Origin: Gluconobacter japonicus
Lineage (GTDB): Bacteria; Pseudomonadota; Alphaproteobacteria; Acetobacterales; Acetobacteraceae
DNA: 64,000 nucleotides
Direction: 5' to 3'
Assembly: GCF_002723975.1 (NCBI RefSeq)
Contig: NZ_BEWO01000008.1
Coordinates: 1-64,000 of the forward strand
The notes beneath the pieces are model-generated. The model searched no databases and had not been told where the DNA came from. It worked only from the letters and a program-made list of their open reading frames with translations. The stretch's first letter is position 1. The number at the start of each line of letters is the position of its first letter. This document shows, one piece after another, positions 11,995 to 20,869 of the stretch. Made by a program: the position numbers and the translations under genes.

Positions 11995-12071
11995 AGGGGC
12001 GTAGCTCAATTGGCTAGAGCGTCGGTCTCCAAAACCGAAGGTTGTGGGTTCGAGACCCTCCGCCCCTGCCA
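11995..12071 (+). tRNA. tRNA-Trp(CCA)
   Basis: Acceptor AGGGGCG pairs with CGCCCCT, the D-arm has AGCTCAATTGGC, anticodon loop CTCCAAA gives anticodon CCA, the T-arm has GGGTTCGAGACCC, discriminator G, and CCA is encoded. 77 nucleotides. It sits directly before secE-nusG, as in many bacteria. Confidence 0.97.
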
Positions 12072-12133
12072 CCCCGTTTTCCCGGATGGCTTTTCCGGCA
12101 CCGGGATGCGGATTTTCATTTGATTCGAGGACG

Positions 12134-12388
12134 ATGGTGTCGGTCACTACCCCGAAAGACGAGTCGCGGAAGACGGCGCCTCACAAAAACGGATCCGGCT
12201 TCAATCTGGGCACGTACTTCAAAGACGTGCGCAATGAAGCAAAACGGGTTACCTGGCCTACACGTCGCAACACCCTCATCACGACGGGTGCGGTGCTGGC
12301 CATGGTCACTGTGACCTGCATCTTCTTCTTCATCGTGGATCAGGTTATTGGCCTGGGTGTCCGCGAACTTTTTGGCGTTGGAGGCTAG
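12134..12388 (+). CDS. secE: Preprotein translocase subunit SecE
   Basis: 84 residues with the SecE core: KDVRNEAKRVTWPTRRNTL, then one hydrophobic membrane segment (about 52-75). SecE stabilises SecY in the inner-membrane export channel. The ATG at 12134 (MVSVTTPKDES) is chosen over a frame extending back into the tRNA-Trp gene. It is followed 9 bases later by nusG, the usual pair. Confidence 0.95.
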   Translation: MVSVTTPKDESRKTAPHKNGSGFNLGTYFKDVRNEAKRVTWPTRRNTLITTGAVLAMVTVTCIFFFIVDQVIGLGVRELFGVGG

Positions 12389-12397
12389 GTCCGCACC

Positions 12398-12928
12398 ATG
12401 GCAAAGCGTTGGTACGTTGTGCATGTCTATTCCGGCTTCGAGAAAAAGATCGCGAGCCACATTCAGGAACAGGCTGCACAGAAAGGCCTGTCTGACCATT
12501 TCGAACAGATTCTTGTTCCTTCTGAAGACGTGACCGAGATGCGCCGTGGCCGTAAGGTCAATGCCGAGCGCAAGTTCTTTCCGGGCTACGTTCTCGTAAA
12601 GATGGAACTGACGGACGATGCCTGGCATCTCGTCAAGGACACTCCAAAGGTCACAGGCTTCCTCGGAACCCGCAACCGTCCGACGCCTATTACTTCTGCA
12701 GAAGCAGACCGGATCATGAAGCAGGCTCAGGAAGGTGTGGAGCGTCCGCGTTCTGCTCTGACCTTCGAGATCGGCGAACAGATCCGTGTGGCCGATGGCC
12801 CTTTCACGTCCTTCACCGGCATGATCGAAGAAGTCGACGAAGAGCGCCAGCGTCTCAAGGTCAGCGTTTCCATCTTCGGTCGTTCGACCCCGGTGGATCT
12901 GGACTACAATCAGGTCGAAAAGCTCTAG
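12398..12928 (+). CDS. nusG: Transcription elongation/antitermination factor NusG
   Basis: 176 residues starting [18 protein letters not shown], the NGN domain, and a C-terminal KOW domain with [20 protein letters not shown]. NusG binds RNA polymerase and links it to Rho or to the ribosome through S10. Length is typical. A terminator follows at once and the next gene is pqiC on the other strand, so the usual downstream rplKAJL-rpoBC genes are not here. Confidence 0.98.
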   Translation: MAKRWYVVHVYSGFEKKIASHIQEQAAQKGLSDHFEQILVPSEDVTEMRRGRKVNAERKFFPGYVLVKMELTDDAWHLVKDTPKVTGFLGTRNRPTPITSAEADRIMKQAQEGVERPRSALTFEIGEQIRVADGPFTSFTGMIEEVDEERQRLKVSVSIFGRSTPVDLDYNQVEKL

Positions 12929-12955
12929 GCTTCCACCATTGTAGTTTGCACTGCA

Positions 12956-12990
12956 CAAAAAAAGGCTCCCACCCGGGAGCCTTTTTTATT
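12956..12990. terminator. Bidirectional terminator between nusG and pqiC
   Basis: Perfect hairpin GGCTCCC (loop ACCC) GGGAGCC flanked by seven A on the left and six T on the right. It ends nusG transcription rightward and the pqiABC transcript leftward. Confidence 0.93.
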
Positions 12991-13008
12991 GGATTATATA
13001 CGAAAGTC

Positions 13009-13623
13009 TCACTTCACAGGCGCTGGCAGCGCTCTTACTTGAGCCGCAATCTGGTCCGCCAACACGGACAGCCCCTGACTCAAAGCGGCAGTCAGTTTCC
13101 CCGTGTCTTTGTCCACCGCCGCAGAAGACTTCCAGACGAAGGGCTGCGTGAGAACCGGGCCAATCATCTTTCCAGCAGGATGCACTGACAGCATCCCCAT
13201 GATCAGAGCATGCCCTGCCGCATCCGCTTCAAAATTACGAACCGTCACTTCGACATAAGCTGACGGCGTTGTTGTCACCGCATCGTCCTGAGCAAACACG
13301 GTCGTCCCCGGCAGACGCTGAGCCAGATCGGTCGTCAAAGTGTGAGCGATCATATTCGGCAGAGCTTCGCTCCAGCTATCTCCCGATGCCAGCTTGGTCT
13401 GATAATTCTGGTTTGCCCGCACAATCGTGTCTCGATCCAGACGCATCGCAACCACGGGCGTCCGAACCTCAACAACTGCCGGGCCACCCATCTGGGAGGC
13501 TCCCGGTAGAGGGGCCAGAGTATAAAGTTTTGGGTCACTGCTACAGGCAGACAAGCCACCCATTAGACCCAGCATGCACCCCGTAAGCAGCAAACGAGTA
13601 GAAGAAAACGAAAACAGTGCCAT
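13009..13623 (-). CDS. pqiC: PqiC-type outer-membrane lipoprotein
   Basis: 204 residues with a lipoprotein signal ending in the lipobox LSAC, then an ABC-transport auxiliary (YmbA/PqiC) domain that starts with SDPKLYTLAPLPG. In Enterobacteria PqiC anchors the PqiB needle to the outer membrane for lipid movement across the periplasm. It is third in the operon, 3 bases after pqiB. The assignment rests on position and on the domain pattern, as sequence conservation in the family is low. Confidence 0.87.
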   Translation of the reverse strand: MALFSFSSTRLLLTGCMLGLMGGLSACSSDPKLYTLAPLPGASQMGGPAVVEVRTPVVAMRLDRDTIVRANQNYQTKLASGDSWSEALPNMIAHTLTTDLAQRLPGTTVFAQDDAVTTTPSAYVEVTVRNFEADAAGHALIMGMLSVHPAGKMIGPVLTQPFVWKSSAAVDKDTGKLTAALSQGLSVLADQIAAQVRALPAPVK

Positions 13624-13626
13624 GGG

Positions 13627-15297
13627 TCAGTTCCTGCGGCCGGTAATAAGTGCGGAAGGATGGTGGTCCAGATAATCTGTCAGAAGACGCAGGGACCGAG
13701 CCATCTGTGTCATCTGGGTGATCATCCCCTGAAGGCTGCGATGAAAGTCCGTATCGCCACCATAGGCTCCAAGAAGAGACTGGGCGTTGTTCATTGTTCC
13801 CTGAAGAGATACCAGAAGTTCCGGCAGATGCTGGTTGGCATTCTTGGTCAGCGTATCCAGATGCTGAAGCGAATTGCGGAGCGCTACGAGAGACTGCGTC
13901 ACTTCACGGCTGTTCAGCCGCCCGTCAGCATGAGCAATCAGGTCATTGACATGCTCCCCGATCTGGGTGAGCGGCATGGCAGCAATCTTGTCCGTAATCG
14001 TCGAGACGGAATCCATAATGCCATCAACCCCGCCTGGCTGGCTCGGCATGATTGCAACATCGCCTTCGTAGGTCAGTGCCAGAGGAGGGGCATTCTTGAC
14101 GAACTGGAGCCCAATCATGGACTCTCCCGTCAGGAAGCTGGCACTCTGCACCGATGCTCGCATGCCATTAGCCACAAAAGCCGCAAGATATTCTTTGGCC
14201 TGTGCGAGTTGGCTCTCTTTCCATTCCGGCATCATACGCTCGGGTTCGATCTGCATTTCCACCCGAACGCGCGGCTTATCCTGCGGCGAAGGAATCTGCA
14301 GCTTGACGGCCGTCACCGTCCCCACCTGCAACCCGAACATGCTGACTTGGCTACCGGCTGCAAGCCCCTTTACAGACGTATCGATGTAAGTGGCGACACG
14401 CAGGCGCTGATGATAACGCGCGCTGTCTGCGTCTTCCTGACTCGTATACAGCTTGAAAACGGAATTGGCTGGCGCAACAGGCGCGGCAAGCTCCCGACGA
14501 CGATCAGGCAACCCGAAGGCAACACCACCAGAAAACAACGCCTGAATGGACTGCATCTGCACCTTCAGACCACCGGCACCGAGCCCAACCTGAATACCCG
14601 ACACATTCCAGAACCGACTGTCTGTCCGCAGATAATGGTCATAAGGCGCCTTGACGAAAACCTGTATGACGATGGGCCCCTCTCCGCCGGGAGGCATCGT
14701 GTAGCCAAGAACTTCGCCAACAGGCACATCACGGAAGAAGACTGGAGCCCCCTGCCCCAGCGAACCGAGAGCAGGTGACACCAGCCAGAATGTCGTTCCC
14801 GGCTGATCCGAACGTACTCCAGGAACCGACTCAAGCCCCCGGAATTCAGTTTGGTAATGCCCATTGGGCGTTCCAGGATCAATGGCGATGTAGGCACCGG
14901 AAATCAACGTATCCAGACCTGTGATGCTCGCTCCGTTGATCCGGGGACGAACAACCCAGAACCGCGTGTTGTCTGTCAGGATATGAGCACTGTTAGCATT
15001 CATCTGAACTTTGACGTTCACATGCCGCATGTCTTTGCTCAGGGTAATTTCCTGAACTGTCCCCAAAGTCACAGCTTTATTCTTCACCTGCGTCTGACCT
15101 GGCGTCAGCCCATCAGCCGTATCGAAGGTGATTGTGATTTCCGGACCGCGCGTCGCAAAATGCTTCCAGGCAAGCCATCCGGAGATGAGAATTGCCAGCA
15201 CGGGAATCAGCAGGATCAGAGAAAAGCGGGTACGACGCACCGGAGCTTCCTCCGGCAATGCCGGCTGCTGCCCGCGATCATTTCGGGAATCGCTCAC
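13627..15297 (-). CDS. pqiB: PqiB-type MCE family protein
   Basis: 556 residues with one N-terminal membrane helix (SLILLIPVLAILISGWLAW, about 26-44) and three successive MCE domains, including ITFDTADGLTPGQTQVKNK near 55 and a third near 300 with VKGLAAGSQVSMFGLQVGTV. A C-terminal helical region would form the central needle or tunnel. MCE proteins carry lipids between inner and outer membrane. It overlaps pqiA by 4 bases (ATGA), so the two are probably coupled. Confidence 0.93.
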   Translation of the reverse strand: MSDSRNDRGQQPALPEEAPVRRTRFSLILLIPVLAILISGWLAWKHFATRGPEITITFDTADGLTPGQTQVKNKAVTLGTVQEITLSKDMRHVNVKVQMNANSAHILTDNTRFWVVRPRINGASITGLDTLISGAYIAIDPGTPNGHYQTEFRGLESVPGVRSDQPGTTFWLVSPALGSLGQGAPVFFRDVPVGEVLGYTMPPGGEGPIVIQVFVKAPYDHYLRTDSRFWNVSGIQVGLGAGGLKVQMQSIQALFSGGVAFGLPDRRRELAAPVAPANSVFKLYTSQEDADSARYHQRLRVATYIDTSVKGLAAGSQVSMFGLQVGTVTAVKLQIPSPQDKPRVRVEMQIEPERMMPEWKESQLAQAKEYLAAFVANGMRASVQSASFLTGESMIGLQFVKNAPPLALTYEGDVAIMPSQPGGVDGIMDSVSTITDKIAAMPLTQIGEHVNDLIAHADGRLNSREVTQSLVALRNSLQHLDTLTKNANQHLPELLVSLQGTMNNAQSLLGAYGGDTDFHRSLQGMITQMTQMARSLRLLTDYLDHHPSALITGRRN

Positions 15298-16772
15298 GCG
15301 CGTTCAGACTCCATATGAAGGGTATCGGAAGACGGGACAGGCCCATCAGGAATCGGTGCATCCGGACGAACCTGCCCAGCAGCATCCTCAGGCACAGACT
15401 GGTTCAGCCCGGCCGCATCCCACATGCTCCGCGGATCAAACAGTTCAACCGCAAAAATTGTAAGAATGACCACGAGTGCAAAACAGATCATGCCGGGATC
15501 GGCTGTGACATTAGCCAGAAAAGCGAAATGCACCACAGCGCAGAGAATGGAAATCATGAACACGTCGATCATCGACCACCGGCCAATGATATCCACCAGA
15601 CGATACAGTTTCCCAAGCAGCGGAAGCTGCCAACGAGATCTGAGCTTGGTACTGATAATCATGAAACTCAGCGCCAGAATCTTCAAAACCGGTACGGTAA
15701 TGCTGGCAAACAGCACCAGCAGCGAAAGCGGGATCATTCCCGCCTGCCAGAGTTCAATCACACCACTGATGATCGTACTCGGCGCGCCATGCCCCACTTT
15801 CGTATAAGTCATGACGGGCAGCATGTTTGCCGGAATATAAAAGATAATGCCCGCAACCAGAAAGCAACTCGCAGAGGCCAAACTCTGGCGCTTTCTGCGA
15901 CGAAGGATCTGGTCACAGCGAGGGCAGTCCCCCATATCCGCTTCCTGCGGAACCGCATGATCGAAGGCTACGACCAACCCACAGGCATGACAGGAGAGCA
16001 TGTGTTCGACCGGAGGCAACGGGTCTTTATGCGCATCGAGTTGCGCAACGTTCAGCACCTTGCCGCGGTGACCATCTACCCTTTTGCGCAAATCCCGATT
16101 GTTCCAGATCAGCTCATCATCAAAAGTGGAATCCATCGCCGCCATGGTCAGCATCAGGCCACCAAGAAGATAAACGCCCGGCTGTAAATCTACGAGAGCA
16201 AGGTCAACCAGCTTGGTATAAGCGACGAGCACACCCAGAACATACACTTCCACCATCGACCAGCCTCGCAGACGGTCGTACCAAGTCAGAAGTCTAGGGG
16301 TCCAATCCGGCATATGAGGCCGCGAAGCGCCGTAAAGAACAGCCGCCATTAGAACAATCACAACGCCGGGCATAGCCAGTGTTGTAAGCCCCACGAGGAG
16401 GCTCATGGTATTATACCCTTGGTAGCTCAGCTCTATCGGGCCGGACATCAGGGCGACGGTGTTTTCCCGCCCATAAACATTCAGGGTCATGAGCGGACTG
16501 ATCAACAAAGCCACATATAAGGCAGCAGAGGCCACACAGAACGCCGCAGGGGCCCCGATGACTGATGTTTTTCGCCGACGGACAATCTGTGATCCACACC
16601 GCTGACATTCAGCCAAAAACCCGGGTTTTAGCTTCGGAACACGCTGGAACAGGCCGCAGACAGAACATTCATGCAGTCCCTCTACAACGTGAAGAGAGTC
16701 GTGAGGCTTCTGGGACGTCCGGGAGAGATTGACGGCATTTTGCCAGAGGCGCTTGTGAAAACGGTCAGTCAT
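15294..16772 (-). CDS. pqiA: PqiA-type integral membrane protein
   Basis: 492 residues made of two PqiA repeats. Each begins with a cysteine-rich zinc-ribbon-like segment (CSVCGLFQR with a later CQRCGSQ, and CHACGLVVAF with a later CPRCDQI) and is followed by about four membrane helices. It is the inner-membrane partner of the MCE protein PqiB. It is first in the pqiABC operon. In E. coli the operon is induced by paraquat through SoxRS; no such site could be identified here. Confidence 0.94.
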   Translation of the reverse strand: MTDRFHKRLWQNAVNLSRTSQKPHDSLHVVEGLHECSVCGLFQRVPKLKPGFLAECQRCGSQIVRRRKTSVIGAPAAFCVASAALYVALLISPLMTLNVYGRENTVALMSGPIELSYQGYNTMSLLVGLTTLAMPGVVIVLMAAVLYGASRPHMPDWTPRLLTWYDRLRGWSMVEVYVLGVLVAYTKLVDLALVDLQPGVYLLGGLMLTMAAMDSTFDDELIWNNRDLRKRVDGHRGKVLNVAQLDAHKDPLPPVEHMLSCHACGLVVAFDHAVPQEADMGDCPRCDQILRRRKRQSLASASCFLVAGIIFYIPANMLPVMTYTKVGHGAPSTIISGVIELWQAGMIPLSLLVLFASITVPVLKILALSFMIISTKLRSRWQLPLLGKLYRLVDIIGRWSMIDVFMISILCAVVHFAFLANVTADPGMICFALVVILTIFAVELFDPRSMWDAAGLNQSVPEDAAGQVRPDAPIPDGPVPSSDTLHMESERA

Positions 16773-16981
16773 GACGCTCCTACCCTAGCGCATGGAGCCA
16801 TCAGAGGACAGTGCAGCACGCAACATCATGGCTTACGCATCAGGATGCGAAGATCAAGCTAGAACCATTTCGTGCAATTTGCACGCTGCGGGAGGATTAT
16901 TTTTGAAATAATATGACAGAATTCAGCTATTGCAGAGCTAGGCACTACTAAGTTGAGGCTGTTTTTTGAGGAAGACCTCGA

Positions 16982-17057
16982 TGGTGCCGGAGAAGAGATT
17001 CGAACTCCCGACCCCATCATTACGAATGACGTGCTCTACCAGCTGAGCTACACCGGC
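16982..17057 (-). tRNA. tRNA-Thr(CGT)
   Basis: Minus strand cloverleaf: acceptor GCCGGTG with CGCCGGC-type pairing at the other end, anticodon loop TTCGTAA giving anticodon CGT, T-arm with GAGTTCGAATCTC, and encoded CCA. 76 nucleotides. A 10-bp inverted repeat lies directly around it (see findings). Confidence 0.95.
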
Positions 17058-17232
17058 GCTACCATCGAGGTAGGCGCGTTCTAGCGGACGATTTTTTTCT
17101 TGGCAAGCCCTGAAAAGGGAAAAATTACTCACATTTCGTGAAAACGGCGCTGCTTTGACGCAGAGTTGGGAAACTGGCCTGGGCAATCTGCGTACACCTG
17201 AAACGGTAACGCGCTTTTCAGGAGGCATCATC

Positions 17233-17421
17233 ATGCCACGCGGAGATAAGTCGGCCTATACGGACAAGCAGAAACGACAGGCCCAGCATATCGAAGAAAG
17301 CTATGAAGAACGCGGCGTTTCGGAGAAAGAAGCCGAACGCCGCGCCTGGGCCACCGTCAACAAGGAAAGCGGTGGCGGCAAGAAAAGTGGTTCAGGTCGG
17401 AAGAACCACCCTAAAACATAA
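17233..17421 (+). CDS. Small conserved charged protein (often labelled plasmid stabilization protein)
   Basis: 62 residues starting MPRGDKSAYTDKQKRQAQHI and ending in a Gly/Ser/Lys-rich tail. It is highly charged, with no membrane segment. The start is set by a perfect AGGAGG seven bases before the ATG; a longer frame upstream has no support. Proteins with this pattern (GDKS-YTDKQKR, then GVSEKEAE-RAWATVNK) are widespread in Proteobacteria and are commonly annotated as plasmid stabilization protein without experimental basis. The function is unknown, and the chromosomal context near tRNA-Thr gives no hint. Confidence 0.85.
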   Translation: MPRGDKSAYTDKQKRQAQHIEESYEERGVSEKEAERRAWATVNKESGGGKKSGSGRKNHPKT

Positions 17422-17427
17422 TGCCCT

Positions 17428-18654
17428 TCAGACTGCGTCCCACGCCGCACGCGCGGCATCAACACCAGCACCACGCGGCAGGCTGACGCCCTCACCCGCA
17501 AGCACCGCCTCGAAGGCAGCGAGCGTGAGCAGTACCTTATGCTTCTGCGCATTCACGCCCATGGCACCGATCCGCCAGATTTTGCCTGTCAGCGGACCAA
17601 AGGAGGATACGATCTCGATCTCGAAATCCTTGCGCATCAGTTCCCGGACACGCGCATTGTCCACACCCTCTGGCACCCACACACCTGTCACATTTGCCAT
17701 GCGCGTTGCATCATCACCATAAACACGCAGACCCATCGCCCGCAGACCAGCCACCACGGCACGCCCGGCACGGGTATGACGCTCAACCCGCGCCTGCACA
17801 CCTTCCTCGACCACAATCCGGGCTGCCTCACGGGAGGCATAGAGCATGGAGGTCGCTTCGGTGTGGTGGTTCATCCGGGCTGGAGACCAGTAGTTCATCA
17901 GCATCGCCAGATCGAAATAGTTCGACTGGATGACCGGCCCATCGCCCTGTGGCTGACCTGTCGCAATTCCGGCTTCATCATGGCGACGACGCAAAATGGC
18001 CTCTACGGCACGGTCAGAGAGCGTGATGGGCGCGGAGCCCGGCGGCCCACCAAGGCACTTTTGCAGCCCTGCCGTGGCAACGTCGATATTCCACGCGTCC
18101 GTCTTGAACTCCATGCCGCCCAGTGTTGCCGTCGCATCCACATAGAACAATACGTTATGGCGACGACAGATGGCGCCAATTTCCTCGAGCGGCTGGGCTG
18201 TCGTTGTGGATGTATCGCCATGAACGGCAGCGACCAGCCCCGGCTTGTGTTCAATGATCGCTGCTTCAACTGCGGCCGGATCGACAACCTGCCCCCATTC
18301 AACATCAATCGTGCAGGGAATACCGCCACACCGATTCACGATTTCCGTCAGCAACAGACCGAACCGGCCAATCCGCGGAATCACAACTTTCATTCCCGGC
18401 GAAACCAGCGACACCAGAGCTGCCTCAATGGCGGAACGGGCCGAACCATTCACCAACAACGTCCAGTGGTTCTTCGTCTGAAACACTTCCCGATACAGCG
18501 CCATGGTTTCGTCCATGTATGCCGTCATTTCCGGGTCCATCTGCCCGATCACATCCGTCGCCATGGCCCGCAGGATACGAGGATGAACGTTGGCTGGGCC
18601 GGCACCCATCAGCAGGCGGGAGGGAGGATCAATCTGGGAGTAGGTCAGGCTCAT
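17428..18654 (-). CDS. PLP aminotransferase, ureidoglycine-glyoxylate type (PucG/HpxJ-like)
   Basis: 408 residues, class V fold (alanine-glyoxylate aminotransferase family). PLP-site landmarks are visible: NGSARSAIEAALVSL, AVHGDTSTT, DATATLGGMEF and the Schiff-base region ATAGLQKCLGGPPGSAP. The family includes serine/alanine-glyoxylate enzymes and PucG, which moves the amino group of ureidoglycine to glyoxylate in purine breakdown. The stop overlaps no neighbour, but its start overlaps the allantoate amidohydrolase stop by 4 bases. With hpx-like genes alongside, the ureidoglycine substrate is favoured by context, not by residues that I could check. Confidence 0.85.
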   Translation of the reverse strand: MSLTYSQIDPPSRLLMGAGPANVHPRILRAMATDVIGQMDPEMTAYMDETMALYREVFQTKNHWTLLVNGSARSAIEAALVSLVSPGMKVVIPRIGRFGLLLTEIVNRCGGIPCTIDVEWGQVVDPAAVEAAIIEHKPGLVAAVHGDTSTTTAQPLEEIGAICRRHNVLFYVDATATLGGMEFKTDAWNIDVATAGLQKCLGGPPGSAPITLSDRAVEAILRRRHDEAGIATGQPQGDGPVIQSNYFDLAMLMNYWSPARMNHHTEATSMLYASREAARIVVEEGVQARVERHTRAGRAVVAGLRAMGLRVYGDDATRMANVTGVWVPEGVDNARVRELMRKDFEIEIVSSFGPLTGKIWRIGAMGVNAQKHKVLLTLAAFEAVLAGEGVSLPRGAGVDAARAAWDAV

Positions 18655-19886
18655 GACTGGAATTCCTTGACGAAAGCAAGCAGGGCGCGGTGGGCGAGTT
18701 CGACATCCTCCACAAGCACCGTTTCATCCGGATGATGGCTCAATCCACCCGGACTGCGAATGAACAGCATACCCATCGGACAAAAACCCGCCATGGCCAT
18801 GCTGTCATGACCCGCACCACTCAGGAGTTGGGGGGCAGGCTCACCCGTCACCTTCTCAATGGCATGAGCAAAACGACTGACAATTTCAGGAGAGCACGCG
18901 GATGCTGCAAGATGTTGTGGTGTCGTGAATGACACCTCCAGCCCACGACGTTCTGCAATCCGCCGGATATCGGACCGGATTTCTTCGGCCAGACGATCCC
19001 GAATCTCGTTAGATCCCGCCCGCATATCCAGCGAGAACCACACGTCGCCCGGAATGACGTTGGACGTATTGGGAGTAACATCCATCTGTCCGACCGTCGC
19101 GACCTGATTGCCAGAGCCAGAAGCGCCTCGCTTTTCAACGGCCAGAATCATCTCAGCTGTGCCCGCCAGTGCATCGCGACGCAGCAGCATCGGTGTCGTG
19201 CCGGCATGATCGGCCTGCCCTTTGACGATCACCCGCTGTCGGGTCTGGGCCGCAATAGCCGTAACAACGCCGAGAGGTTTATCCGCTGCTTCAAGACATG
19301 GACCCTGCTCGATATGTGGCTCGATGAAGGCCAGAATATCCTCTGGCCGACGCGCAGCATCCTTAAGCCGAGCGGGATCAAGACCATAGGACACCATGGC
19401 CTCTGCAACGGTCATGCCCTGAGCATCCGTCACACCTTGCGGCACGGCGTCAATCAGACCCGTCATGGCCCGCGAACAGATCATAGGAATGGGAAAGCGC
19501 GATCCCTCCTCATCCCCGAACCCGATGACTTCAATCGGAAATGGCAGACGCACATCGTTTTCACGCAATGCGGACACCAGTTCAATTCCGAGCATAACAC
19601 CCAGATTGCCGTCAAAAGCGCCTCCGTTCCGGACAGTATCCAGATGGGAGCCGATAACGAGCACTGGAGAGGCCGGGTCCGTTCCTTCATAACGGCCGAT
19701 CAGATTGCCGACCGCATCCTGCCGCACAGCCATTCCCGCCTCTTCCATCCAGATCTGGACCTGGGCGAGCGTATGCCGATAGGATGTTCCGAGCCAGTAA
19801 CGGAAAAGTTGACCAGCGTCCTCGCTGAAAGGGGGTTCAACAAGGGTGCGGCACCGCTGAACAGCGCGGGCTCCATGGACTGTCAT
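18651..19886 (-). CDS. allC: Allantoate amidohydrolase (M20 family)
   Basis: 411 residues of the M20 hydantoinase/carbamoylase family. Metal and substrate motifs are seen in order: GSHLDTVRNGGAFDGNLGV, FGDEEGSRFP, EPHIEQGP, the dimerisation-lid GQADHAGTTPM and C-terminal SGAGHDSMAMA. The reaction is allantoate to ureidoglycine, CO2 and ammonia, which feeds the overlapping downstream aminotransferase gene. N-carbamoyl-amino-acid hydrolases look similar, but the pairing with a PucG-like gene and hpx genes supports allantoate (HpxK in Klebsiella). Confidence 0.87.
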   Translation of the reverse strand: MTVHGARAVQRCRTLVEPPFSEDAGQLFRYWLGTSYRHTLAQVQIWMEEAGMAVRQDAVGNLIGRYEGTDPASPVLVIGSHLDTVRNGGAFDGNLGVMLGIELVSALRENDVRLPFPIEVIGFGDEEGSRFPIPMICSRAMTGLIDAVPQGVTDAQGMTVAEAMVSYGLDPARLKDAARRPEDILAFIEPHIEQGPCLEAADKPLGVVTAIAAQTRQRVIVKGQADHAGTTPMLLRRDALAGTAEMILAVEKRGASGSGNQVATVGQMDVTPNTSNVIPGDVWFSLDMRAGSNEIRDRLAEEIRSDIRRIAERRGLEVSFTTPQHLAASACSPEIVSRFAHAIEKVTGEPAPQLLSGAGHDSMAMAGFCPMGMLFIRSPGGLSHHPDETVLVEDVELAHRALLAFVKEFQS

Positions 19887-19987
19887 TCTGTCTCCGCCAG
19901 AAGGAAATCATGTTTTGTGCGAACTGTGCGCTCATAACGGCATCAGATCAAGTTGACCGCGTGATAAAACTGCCCTCACATATTCGC

Positions 19988-20869
19988 ATGAAAGATCAAA
20001 CGTATCTTGATCCCATGCATCTGCGTTCATTTCTGGCTGTCGCAGAAACCCTGCATTTCACGTCTGCGGCCCAGACGCTCGGTTTCAGCCAGTCCACCAT
20101 CAGCCAGCATGTCAGCCGGCTTGAGGAACAGCTTGGAACGCGCCTACTTGCTCGCAGTACGAAGGCTGTAAGGCTCACGGACGACGGGATGGCCCTTGTC
20201 TCGCTGGGCCAGAGACTGTTGCAGGTTGAAAGCAACCTGTTTGCCTATTTTCGGAAGGGAATCCCACGCGGCACGATTCGTCTGGGCGTCACGGAAGACC
20301 TGCTCCTGACGCGATTTCCCGAAATCCTGGGAACGTTCCGTGCCGCTCATCCATCCCTTCAGATCACCATGACCGTTGGCCTCAGCGCGTCGTTGACGCG
20401 CCTGTTGGAAAACGACGAAATCGATCTGCTCTGTGGAATGCGTCGGTCGTCCGAAACGCATGGTCAGAAGCTTTGGACGGAAGAATTGAGATGGTTTGGA
20501 CCGGAAGAGACCCTGCCGGAAAAAGGCGCATCCCTCCCCCTCGTGACCTTTCCTGAAGGCAGCGTCACGAGGCGTCTTGCCATTGAGGCTCTCAATCGTG
20601 CTGGGCAATCTTGGCATATTGCTTTCACCAGCAGCAATCTCAGCGCCATTCTTGCTGCGGTGCGCGCTGGCTATGGCATCACAGCCCAACCCAGCTTCCT
20701 TAGCGGAACCGAGGGCCTCTCCGTCTACCAGCCTGACAGTCTACCCCCTATTCCAGACGTCGATTTTATCGCCGCGACGCGTCATCAAACAGCACAAGGG
20801 CCGGAAGACCTCCTGATTCGAACGCTGTGTGACCACATTTCACGCCTTCGTCCCATCCCTCTCTCGTGA
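19988..20869 (+). CDS. LysR-family transcriptional regulator of the ureide genes
   Basis: 293 residues from the ATG at 19988. The N-terminal winged helix-turn-helix reads HLRSFLAVAETLHFTSAAQ followed by STISQHVSRLEEQLG; the rest is a periplasmic-binding-like effector domain. It is divergent from allC across about 100 bases and overlaps the next gene, hpxW, by the tetramer GTGA. It probably controls both the allC unit and hpxW. The inducer is unknown; an early purine-catabolic intermediate is a guess. Confidence 0.9.
   Translation: MKDQTYLDPMHLRSFLAVAETLHFTSAAQTLGFSQSTISQHVSRLEEQLGTRLLARSTKAVRLTDDGMALVSLGQRLLQVESNLFAYFRKGIPRGTIRLGVTEDLLLTRFPEILGTFRAAHPSLQITMTVGLSASLTRLLENDEIDLLCGMRRSSETHGQKLWTEELRWFGPEETLPEKGASLPLVTFPEGSVTRRLAIEALNRAGQSWHIAFTSSNLSAILAAVRAGYGITAQPSFLSGTEGLSVYQPDSLPPIPDVDFIAATRHQTAQGPEDLLIRTLCDHISRLRPIPLS

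Noticed and set aside
11926-12147. Minus-strand frame with GAEGLEPTTFGFGDRRSSQL
   Set aside because: It is the antisense of tRNA-Trp; the same false peptide is found in many genomes.
16938-17234. Minus-strand frame with GVAQLVEHVIRNDGVGSS
   Set aside because: It reads through tRNA-Thr itself and has no ribosome site.
17539-18735. 398-codon open frame on the plus strand
   Set aside because: Shadow of the aminotransferase gene; low-complexity His, Arg, Asn-rich product.
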